The translations under genes and the position numbers were made by a program. A DNA stretch of 64,000 nt from positions 62,001-126,000 of the forward strand of contig JAJKFH010003970.1 of NCBI GenBank assembly GCA_023333565.1. Direction: 5' to 3'. The notes under the pieces were generated by a model. The model did not search any database and was not told the origin of the DNA. It was given only the letters and a program-made list of their open reading frames with translations. Source of the DNA: Puffinus mauretanicus. Its lineage: Eukaryota; Chordata; Aves; Procellariiformes; Procellariidae. Shown here in pieces: positions 43,901-55,900 of the stretch. The stretch's first letter is position 1, and every line of letters starts with the position of its first letter.

Positions 43901-46900
43901 TCCCCTGGATAGATCAAGACAGATCTCAATATAATTTCATACATTATCAGAATGACTGTGTTATGATGGGCTTTTTTGACACATGTAAACCTCAAGCAAT
44001 GGACAAACACTCTCTACCTCTACATTGCTCAAACATATGACTGTCCCCAGCAGAAAGTTAGTGCCCTCCTGTTCTTAGAGGGCCTTCTGGCTCTATCCTA
44101 TTTAAAGAAATGTTACCAGTGTTTTGAAGGAAGCTGTTGGGATAATTATTGAATAATGGTGGCAGGGAGGAATGAAGAGTGAACAGTGAAGACATTAAGT
44201 AAAAGACATAGGAGTGGTCTAGTTTGCTTAGACAGGTGAATAAAAACAAAGCATCATTTTACCATTGCTACACTTCATTGGTAGGTCAAAATGAGAAAAG
44301 GGAAAAAAAGAAAAAAACCCCAGAAAGTAGATCAGTCCTAGGGAGAAGGCAGAAAATAGCAATTGTGTGATGTGCAAGTATCTCACTTCTCTCCAGGCGT
44401 AAGGGGCTTGTACAATATTGTTAATAGGGATATTTCTCTCACAGGAATTAAGCCCCAGAGAATTTTATTCTGCTCGTCCTTGAAACCATGAAGCTCCAGT
44501 GCTGGGACTCCCTCTAAAAGCATCTTCTAAAGCCTTACTACTTTGTTTCTGATGTCTTTAAAGACTTAAGAGTGAAAAGCTAGTTAAGAACGTAAAAACC
44601 CAAAGCGAACCAGGCAATTTCACAATCAATGGCTATGCAAATATTGCATGCCTCCTGTCTCAGCATGACAGGCATCAAAAGCACCAGAGGGCCACTGTGG
44701 TTGTAAATATCTACTGTTGATTTATTTCAAAAGCTTTACTGTAGCTCAGAATTTTCTGGGAACATCCGATGATCTCTTTCATGCAGTCAACTAGATTAAA
44801 TCACAGTGGTCCTTTTTGCCTTAATAGTCTATGAATCTAAATATCAAACTGGACACAATACAGACCCAAAGACTCATTAATTCAAAAATTTCTAATACAG
44901 TGGGTCCTCTGAAGACTGAGAAAGGTCAAACCTGTGAGGAATGCAGAGCACTCTCTGAAGATACATCACTAAGTTTATTGAACACTATTTCTTCTTAATT
45001 TTATGAAACAACTATAAAGGCTGCTTTCATATCCTTATATTCAAATGTGTTTAAAACATAGATAAAATGTTTCCAGCTGGACTTGAGGTTCTAAATAAAG
45101 GTGTAGCTCTGCCACCAGAGATGCAGCTGGGAACAAACCAGGAGCCTATTTGCCATTCTATACAAAATGAATTTTAGTCTCTTTGTTATGATAGAAATCA
45201 GGGCATCTTATTCTGAATTCTCAGAATTTTAAAACGAGCTGGTAAACCTGTAGACCTTCTATTGCAACCAGGAGTTCACATATTTGAAGGCACTGCATTG
45301 ATTCTCCTCTTCCACAGGTTTTACATCATGGCATGGAAATAGTTCCTGAATTACAAAGAAGTGGCTCTGTGTTCACACCAAGGCTCCCTGCTGTCCTTGG
45401 GATCCATGTAGCCTGCACGCTATCTTCTCCCAAATACTTGCATTTGAAGACCAAGTTCTAAAGAAGCTATAGTCACTACTCCCACTTAAATGAACTTATA
45501 GCCCCTGGCTGAAATTAGCAGCCCGATCTCCTGCTACTTTTAAAAGTAAGTTTTCAGCTTGCACCCTCACACAAGGACACAAAGCTCTACAGATCCATGA
45601 AGAAAAGCAGTCAGAGAGACAGACACATAAATACCTGTAGAAGTGCAATCCTTTCCATTAATCTTTCTTCTGTTTCTTCAACCAAATTCACAGAAGGCAA
45701 TGTAGAGGCAAGTGCTTCTAACTCCTTATTGAAAACTAGGCATTCATCATCAAATTCCACCCATTCCTAAAAAACACATTGCATCATTAACACAGCACAC
45801 ATCTATCTGCATTTTTGCTACACCAGACTGAGGCCTTAATGCTTACTCTAGCATCAGCAGCTGTTACTTTAATGAAACAGAACACGAAAATAGGTGAATA
45901 ATATGGAAATATTAAAGTGAGACATGATTTCACCACAGATGAATTCATTCATTCATTCTCTAATATCTTCAAGGTTTCTTATTTTAAAGTGGTATACTTA
46001 ATTTTTTATTCTCTAGGGGTGTTTTAAGATCAATATTTAGGTTTTAATTTAAAGTGGTGCTGGTATTTTTGTGCCTTAAATGGCTCTCCTGTCAGCCCAG
46101 GCACTCAAAAATTACTGCAAGAAGTCATAAAGTCCCACCCATGTCAGAGTAATGGGTTGAAATGTCCATTTCAGAGGTTTTCAAGGAAAACAAGCCAGTT
46201 TACTGACACACACAGAACAAGTAATAGACTGTTGCTGTCCAATGGAGACAGCAAAGGACAACTACTAGCCAAAGAATCACTGGTGTGGAAAGGGTTCCCC
46301 TAGACGCAACTCTTTTCCTTCTTCCCTCCAGCTTTTACTCTGGGTTTCTTTTGACTGATTACCTTTAACAGGCTCTGTAAGTGTATACCATACTGGCAGG
46401 CCTTCTGCTCCAGCAACTTGACTTCATTCACCAGCTCTCTCCAGAATTCCTCTCTCTTTTGTAGGATGGAGGGAGTCACTTTCTTGGAAAATGCTTGCAT
46501 GAAAGCCATGTGGGTCATGAGGTTGTGGAAAAAGTCCTGAAAAAAACAAGTTAAGCTTGCTCTTTAAGAGAGATCACACACCCACAGCAAGAGTATGAAG
46601 AAGACAGAGAAGACTCACTGAGGAGAGTAGCCAGTTTCAGGGTCTCTCATAGCTGGAGTCAGGAGCCTTCTACCCAAATTCTGCATCTCCCCAAGATGGG
46701 CAGTTACTGATCATTTTACAGTTAGTCAAGAACTAGTGATACAATAGAATAGAATAGAATAGAATAGAATAGAGTAGAGTATTTTCAGTTGGAAGGGACT
46801 ACAATCACCTAGTCCAACTGCCTGACCACTTCAGGGTTGACCAAAAGTTAAACCATGTTATTAAGGGCATTGTCCAAATGCCTCTTAAACACTGACAGGC

Positions 46901-49900
46901 TTGGGGCATCGTCCACCTCTCTAGGAAGCCTGTTCCAGTGTTTGACCACCTTCTTGGTAAAGAAATGCTTCCTAATGTCCAGTCTAAACCTCCCCTGGCG
47001 CAGATGAGTTGCATACACTATTTTCATTTATACATTTCTAAAGAAGAAGATCTACATTTATACCTTCAGTTCATATGAAATACAAAGATGTTGTAGGAAG
47101 ATGGTGGAAGGAAGAGTTTAACTATAAATAAATTCACAGTTTAGCGTGAGGTGGTTATCACGAGACAGCCATTATCCAGTTTGTTTCACCTAGATGGGAG
47201 GTGACTCCAAGCACCAAGGGTATTAGCAGTTCTAGGGCCTAAGTAGTAGGTAGGGCACAATAATCCTTAGGGATAACTAGGTAACAGTTTGATTTAGTTA
47301 TGGCTCAGTTGAGCTCTTGGGAAACGTCTGAATCTCAACAGAACACTTTCCCACACAAAAAAGCTTTGAAGTTTTAAGATCATACTCTTCAATCAGGATC
47401 TTCTTCACTAAGAACTAATAACTAGTACAAGAATTTCACTTAAGGACCATACCCCAGGCATAGGCTGTGTGAACATCCTGGTAAGTCTTGATAACCAGGG
47501 CAGGGAAAACAGCAGTTTTCTTTTGCTTTTGTAAATCAATGTACGTATATTTGGACTGCAGATACATTATTTGTTTTCCTTTGTAAATAAACTCCTAACA
47601 GGTTGCTTCGCTAAGGGCAATTTGCGAGTGACAAACACAATTCCTATGACTCTGGAGTGGTGGTTTGCAGTGCTTGGCATCCTGAAGCAATTCTTAAGGG
47701 AGTTAGAGCTATGTGGAGCAATTGAATCAAGGTGTTGACATGACAGAGACATCTTCGAGTGACTAACGTTAGCCAGGGCTCATTGCCAAGTAGCAGGACA
47801 GTGAGGATGCAGGTGCATTCTCAGCCATCTCCCATGAAGCATGTAGCAGCTGGGTACAGGGGACCCTGGGCCGCCAAGGGGAGGATCAGAACTATCCTCC
47901 CTTCGGAAAAGGAGCTATTATGGGTAAGTTTCCTCTATCAGATCATGATGGCACAGAATGCTGAAAGCAAAGGCTTAACTCCCAACTGCTAGACAGCAAT
48001 TTCAGGAACCTCACTACTGATTTATTAACAGTAATTAGAAGGACATGTGTTTTCCTCACACATCAATATGTTGTGACGTAAGCCAAAGTAGTATTAGACT
48101 GACAAAACTGAAATCCTGATCTTAATTTATCACCAAAACAACCTCTCTTTCATATTTTAGTGGGTTCTATTTTGGTCTACTGAAAAACTTTGCTTTGTTT
48201 TCTGTACATATTCCACTCCCTCCCCTATGCTATGAGCTGATTATTCTTCTCCATAAGACTGGAGAGAAACCAGTCACAGAAAATAGTGCTCCTGCTATGC
48301 TGATCTGAGCAGTGCTGTGATAAGCATCTTATACCTTGTGATTTTCCAGGTGAGACTGTAGAGCTGCTCTGCTTTTTGATAGCTGCTTTGGATCTTGTGC
48401 AATCTTCTCTTGTCCAATAGCTACCAGCTCTGCAAATCCATTAAGTAAGTCCTCAAACTGGCTCTCACTGATGGAAGGAGGGTTCAGTTCCACATACTTT
48501 GCTTTCAGAATCCCCCACATGTCGTCCAAAACATCCTACAATGTAAACACAGTTTAGTGATTCATGAGGGACAGAAATAAATCCTACAAACCCCCCCCCC
48601 CACATTCCCAGAATGCAAAATAACCATCAGCCTTTTGATGCTAAAAATACCTTGCTTAGAAGAATCAAAACTTGCTGAGTAAGTGGAAATTGTACTGTGC
48701 TCTTACCTCTAATTTATAAGCTTCCTGGATTAAGGTGATAGGTAACTGAAATCTTTCCCCATGGCCTCTCAATTTTGCTACTTGGTTTTCAAAGTTTTGC
48801 AGCTCCAAAGCACAGGCATCAGTTTTCTGAATTAAGGACAAAATAAGCTATTAGGAAGAGTTCTGTTCCATTAAACTTTCTATTATCACTAGTAGTGCAG
48901 CAGATCCAGGGGCTGTACTAGTACTGCATAAGTTCACAATGAGACCCCGAGATCCAACGAGCTTATAGGCTAACTAGACAAGACTGTTCATGACACAGCT
49001 TACTGGGTTCACACGGCACAGCCAGGAAGGGAATTCAGGTCTTGTGTCTCAGTCCAAAGTTCAACGTGCATTTCAGTTTACTAATTCAAGAACAGCCATT
49101 AAAAGGAATCATGGACTCAGAAAATACCATTTTTTCTTATGAAGTAGAAAGACTCAGTCAGGGATGGATTGAGACAGGTTCTCTCTGAAGGAAGGGAAGC
49201 TATGTACTTCTGGCATTACTCTTCTACGAGTGGTTACTTGGCAGAATATATCTAAGGCAGCAGTCCCTGCTAGGGGATTCAGCAGTTCTGAACATAGCTT
49301 TCAGCCTGGCAGAAAATTATGCCTGTAAACAAGGTTATGAGCCTGTAACAAAAAAGTTTGCTTAACCAACAAGTAGAGAGATGGCTGATGACCATTCTGG
49401 GGAGGATATGCAGTCTGTTCATTTTTAATTCTCTGCTAATCCCTATGAAGGTCAAAGAAAACAGCTTAAGTGGTCAAATGCCGTGTGATAAAGTGCTCAT
49501 AAATGCTGAATGAGTAGATATAAATACTGGAGTCCTATTCCCACAAAAAAAAGCTAGTTTTGCCTATAAAAAGGCATAATGTGTGATGTGCTGTACTTAG
49601 CGTAGCTCTTTTTCTTCCCTGCTGTAGTATGGGGTGTATTTGCTCTGAGAGGTTGTAGAGAGACTGGTTCCTCCACTCCAACTACTAAAAGGACTGGAAT
49701 TAGGTCTGACTAAGGAATGGGGTGTAGTGGAGGAAAAAAAAAAAAGTGCTGGCGAACTCTCTCCTTCCCCCATTCTTAAAACCTAAGTGAAACTCAACTT
49801 TAGAAAATATGAAACTTAATAGATTGCAGAAAACTGGAAATAATAGCTGATGCTGAGAGTTTTTCCTCTCCTTTCCTTTGAACGAAATTACCTGAAGCTG

Positions 49901-52900
49901 TTCAGAAACATTATGTCCACGTATTGCATTCAAGCATTGTTGCAGAGTAGCTTTTTTCTCAGTTAACTGATCATAAAGCAGCCTGGTTTCATTCTGAAAA
50001 AGAAACAAACATCAGAAGTATATCACATATGAGGAATATAGTAATGACCAGACAAAATTACATAGCAAACAAAATGGTTACCTCTTATGGCAAAAGCACT
50101 TTTTTCCTCTTTAAAAAAACAAAATAAAGCATGTGCATTATGGGCTTAAAGCAGTAATTTAGGGAGGGAAATTCTGTAGTCTGTGTAGTGTAAGAAAGCA
50201 GATTACTCTGTCACAATGATCCTCTATGACCGTAAAAATCTGTGAAACCTATAGAGAAACAAACTCTTCTCTTCTGAAAATGGGAAAATGAGCCCATTAC
50301 TGGCGACTGACAGAGCTCCATGGATTCTGCATAAGTGAACATTGAAAGACTAGTCCTGCTACTGTTGGGAGACAACATCCCAGTGTTCTTCAAAGGAACT
50401 GTTTTATTATTCAGCAGTAAAGAGCTAGGCTGACTTGCAGATGATGAGCACACTGGAGTTTTGCTGGACACTGGAAACTGTATTTCAAAGACCAGGCTTT
50501 TCTTTCCTTACTTCAGCCTAAATACCTGATCTGAGTATTTTCTAGCAATACCTAGTAGATTTAGCCCATCATCAGAATCTATAGAAAAGTTTCTCATTAT
50601 CTGCTTTTCTGAAAAAGAACAAAAAAAGGCAAATTTGCAAAACTATGGCTTTTGCTACTGTGGCACAAAATCTAAAGGAACAGTAAATACAAAGGGTGAA
50701 ATCAACCTCCAATACATAGCTAAAAGTAGCCCAGTGCCAGACATGGCACCAAGAGGGAAGAAGCCTGCCTATCCTGAGTCCACACAGCAGCAGAAAGGAT
50801 ATACGAAACCCTCCTTGGCCTAATCCCTACACACAGAAACTTGCTTTAGCCTGTAGCTCAGCGTGCATGGGATCCCAAGTTACTTCCATCCTTTCTGCAT
50901 GCAAATTTTCTACTGTAATCAACGCCTCTACGGTAGTCAGTATTGCAAACAGCACTGTAAACAGCAAAATTAATTTGCTTCTTGAGAGGCCAAGACAAGT
51001 TTGTTTAGTACCAAAAAGAAAGAAAGCCCATTCTAGATTGCTCATCTGTAACCCAAATGCATTAACACTGACAAGTCTAACAGATGCTGTGAAACAAGAT
51101 GTGCATTTGGCAGTGGAGTACCTGATAATTGCTATTATGATCCAGCCCAGCTTTCATTGAGTGGCTCCTTGAAGCAGTGGCAGCTTGAGTTTGTTCCAGC
51201 CGTGCCTGCAAGTTGTTAAAGCACTCGCAGAACACATCTGTGCTCCCACCAGCGCAGCTAATAGACTTTAGAAGATCATCCTTTTTATCACTCAGATCAG
51301 CGTGAAGTTTTTGCAGCTCAACAGAAAGAGTCTAAAGGGTTGAAAGAAAGATAACGTGAGTGAAAATGGTCTCTGTCCAAGGACTGCCTGTAAAAGGCAG
51401 CAGGACTCAAGTTGATAATTGTTGTTAAAAGCAATAGGCCCAAATCTGTGCAACACCAAATAGTTTGGTGGTGTTATTCAGGAATAACACCAGCAAAACA
51501 GAGAGGAAATATCAGGCCATATATATTGTGTTGTAATAGAAATCCACTGGGGTTTCTCCTTCCCTGGATGCTTTAGGACAGTTACCTCATAAAGAGCCTG
51601 CTGCACGGCTGCCTCTTCAGTGGAGAGGACTGAGGTGTTTAACATCTCCTCCATGTTATTCAAACATCGGCTGATTGCCAGAAGCAGCTCAAACAATTTT
51701 CTGTCCAAATTGGAAGAGACTTCCTCTGCCACATTATCCTGGGTAAAGGCAAGTCAGAAATTTTCAGTACTTTCACCCAAGGCACAAATAAAATTTATTC
51801 ACTCGTATAAGGTTAGAGGTTCAGTCACCTAATAATAAAATGGAATTAATGAAATACTGAGGGACAGACGTGGATGAGACAGTTATATGCATGTAATATA
51901 CAGAGCTGTCAAGGCCAAAGCTGAGACAATGACCCTTTTTGTACTGGGAGCGGCTGTGGTCTTACAGGTCTCTAATCTCAGGAAAGGGCACAACACAATT
52001 TGTCTTGTAAGCTCCAATACTGCAGATTTACTGAAATCATTCATAGGCTCCTTCCTTTATACAGTTTGAGGAGTTTTACTGACACTAGCAAATCTTTGCA
52101 TTCAGGTAGCAGAAGTATCACAGCTGAAACTTGAAATGTTTCCTCTCAAAATCCTAAGCTGATTTCTGCATTATAGACCATACCTGATGCAAAAGCTACA
52201 CTACAGTGAATGCCATCTGCAATAATATGATTATTGGTTATGTTTCCCAGTGCCAAACAGTGTCTTGTGTCTAGAATCCCTGGTATTTTTTGCAATGCTA
52301 GGACATGCCATTTTTACCTGTGCATGTACCACATTTGCTTCTTGGCTTAGGTCTCCCAGCTGGACAGTGTAAGTTTTCAGTTCTTCCACAGTTGGGGTTC
52401 CTGCACTAGCGAATGTGCCTCGGGGCAGCATGTTCATCTTTGTTGTAATCTAACATTTGGAAAAAGAACATTGCAATTAGGTGAACAGCTCAAATGAAGA
52501 CAGGACTATGGGCAACTAGATAACACTCCTCTCAAAAAGCACGGAAATGAAAGTTTCAAGGCATTAATATAAAACACCTGGATAGCAGGGTTCCTTTTTT
52601 ACTAGCAAAAATTAGTTGGGTAGGCTATGCCCTGATGGGAGATTGACTGAAAACGGAGTCTCTGATTCCCAGCTTCAAGGGCTACAAGTTGTAGTTTGTG
52701 TTAAGGCAGCCCTACTGCCCACTGTAGTGTAAGTCTTGCCTGAAAAAGAGCTGACATTCATCCTTTTACATGACTGATATTCTTCCATGTAATGCATTAA
52801 TTTTAGAGAACAGGGAACTAGTCATTCTAATTTAATGTGAACAAAACTGTTAATAACAGAAATTACAGTTTTGTCCAAGCAGTAAAATTCTGCAGTCTGT

Positions 52901-55900
52901 TCAGAATAGCGTGCTCTTGTTGCAGTCCAAACTCTGCTTTTGATATGTGAGAAAGAGAGAACACAATGGTGAACAGCAGAACAAAATTTAAGCCAGAGAT
53001 TTGTTTTGACCAAAATGTTCTCACTTGCAAGAACTGAGACTTAACCCACATCCACGAAAATCAGCTGGGAGCTTGCTGGCTAACTCTCTTAGTTCTCTTG
53101 AAAGAATTAAGCAGATAACATCTGGTCTGAATGTTAATTACAACTATGTGCTCCCACACTATGCTTGGTAGTCACTACTTCAGAGACATTATTTACCTCA
53201 AAGTAAAATTAAAAGACAGTCATGAAAACAGTTTGCAGTAACAATTTCCTCTGGAGAATGCTTGCACAGATTTCAGTTATCTGATGAAGAGACATGATAC
53301 GATGATGCAGGAAGATACACTAATTGCTATCTTTACCACAACCAACTGCCTGCAGAAAGAGTGTTTTACTGAACTTGAACAGACCTGAGGTTCCACAAGC
53401 TGGCAGACAGGAGATTTCATCTTTGATGACAGCTCTTGTTGTAAATATTGCCATTTATTACCCGTTTGGTCTTTTGGAGCTGAGGTGGGATCAGCGTGCT
53501 TGCTCTTTGGATCAGATTCTCCATTGCTGTATTGGGAAAACATTGTTAGAATGGCAAATACTGAAACAGAAGAAGCAAAATCAGATTTGTAAGACTTCCT
53601 GTATAAGATTAGTTTTTATTGCTCCTGCCTCAAAACCAGAGTGAAACCAAGTGCATGGATGATCTTTAATCCAAGCTTTGATACATTTCTTTGGGCTTTT
53701 CCCTTTCTGTGAAACACCGTAGGGGCCTGCTGGCAGCCTCCATCTCTGAAATGACAATATGGGGAGCATAGTCGCGTAGCATGTCTTGGTTCCATTCTGG
53801 AAGATGCATGATCCCAGTGCCCCCTTTTCGAAGATGCTGCCCTGGCTGGGTATCTCTGTGCATTTGTACAACAAAGGCTGTGAACAGAGATACCCAACTT
53901 GCCTCCAGATGGGCCTTTAGTTTATGGCAGGTATCAGTCCTGCCTGATATCAAGACTGACTCTAAACACTGGAGTCAGCCCAATATCAAAGAGGGTGTCA
54001 CATAAATGAGACTCCCATTTCTCTAGACTGTTGATAGCAGAAATCTCCAGCTTCTGCAATTTTTCTTCTAAAGGCACACATCCTTGCACAGAACCAATGG
54101 TGCCACTGCAAAGTTTCAGCAGGTTTAGGCAGTTTTACATCACTGAATCCAGTAACTGATTTTGTTATTTTGTACCTTGATTCTAATTTCTGAGTCACAC
54201 TGTCCTCAAACTGTGGCTGCATTTTTTCCACGCACGACTCGATGAAGTCAATGACGCTTTTCTGCTCAGCTGCTTTTACTTTCAGGTCCTGTGCATAGAG
54301 AATAGCACGACAGTAAAATCAGTTGTGTGCACCGTATTAATCTGAAATGATGATTGTGCTTTTCCAATCACATTTTACATGAATTCTTTTAGCAAAGAAA
54401 ATAGGAATACATCTATCAGAATAAAATGCAGTTTATGTGTAAACATGAGTTTACCAAACAGTTTCCTGAAAACATGTATTTTTATGGAATGTATTTCTGC
54501 CTGAGCTAAAGTTTTAAAAGCAAAAACCATCAGTCAGAAACAAATTATGCACATACGAAAATTTAAAGGCCATCGACTGCCATCCTTATACAGAGGAACA
54601 GACAAGGGAAAATGGGGATTTGCTCAAATATGAGGTTGAGTTCCATTAGTTAAAAAGAGAGTGTCGAGTGAAAAGTAAGCAATTTTAGCAGCTCAGGCTG
54701 GATCATTTTCTCCAACTCTTTTCTAATAGCTTGAAAAGGGCAAAAGTTAATTTTCAGTTAGCAAAACAGAAGTAGTTTACAGAGCACAGAACATCACAGA
54801 TTTCTTTTGTTGTGTTAACAACAACCTTAAAGTCATTGTGAGTTAGCCCATGGGAAAACGTTCACAAAGCTTTAGCTTCAATTTCATCTTCAAACGCAAT
54901 GTCAATATATAGATTCAGATTTCATAATACATCAATGCTTCAAAGACAGGAGATTGGAGGGATGGGTGACACCATCTGAATCATTATGATACAAGGCAAG
55001 TGTCAGGGTACCATCCAGCTTTGTAGTATTACTAAACCTTTTGGACATGGGATTTTAGGGGTGAGGCCTTTCTCCATCCTGACAAACTCCCCTAATCCTG
55101 GAGGAGAGGGGCGGCTGAAACCTACCCTTGACAGACTTGATCCCACAGTGAAAATTGCAGCAGGTAATAAAGGCAGCTGTCCCCCCACACGCACAGGGGA
55201 TGTGGAGCAGCCTGGCTCCTGGACGGTAGGAGAATTACCTGTGGGTGCTGGAAACCGTTGTGCCAAATGGGCAGCTGTTCAGCAAGGGCAAGCTGGGGCG
55301 TGCTGGAGCCATTTGAGTGGAGAATCTTAAGGGGCTCTGGGTCGATCCTCTCCCTGTTGTGAATCTGTAAAGAGAGACCTGTTGTGGGAAGGCTTCCAGA
55401 CTTGACAAGAGGGCAAAAACTGCAGGTGCAATTTGGGGAAATGGCAATAGCGGAGCTGTCTCGGACTTATCATACATAGAATCAGCAGTGCATGAAACAC
55501 AGTTGCTACTCTTGCAAAGATTTCTGTCCAGTTCCATTTACTGGAAGTTTGATCCATTCTAACCTGCTGCTAAAGTCCTCACTTTTCTCTCCCTGACAGT
55601 TACAAGGCTTGTTTTGCTTTTCCTGCTAGCAGATTAATTGATACTAACCCTCCATTCTTATTGTTTGACCAAATTATAGGGATGTGCAATTTATGCTTAT
55701 AAACTTGCTCATGCACCTGGATTTTCTATCTGTCTGTGCTCACAGAGATATTTCAACAGGAGCCTTTACCAGCACTAATTCTGTCCTGGGCCATGCAAGC
55801 TCCCTTTTAGACTGTGCTCCTCCAGCACCAGAGAGACTGTGGCTGTTTTTACACAAACAGATCAGGTGGGCTTCTCTGGCCCCTTGCACAACAGAGTGGG

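Noticed and set aside
54577..54650. Possible further MIR fragment (tacagaggaacagac, gatttgctcaa)
   Set aside because: Only scattered words match the MIR core. Too weak to list.
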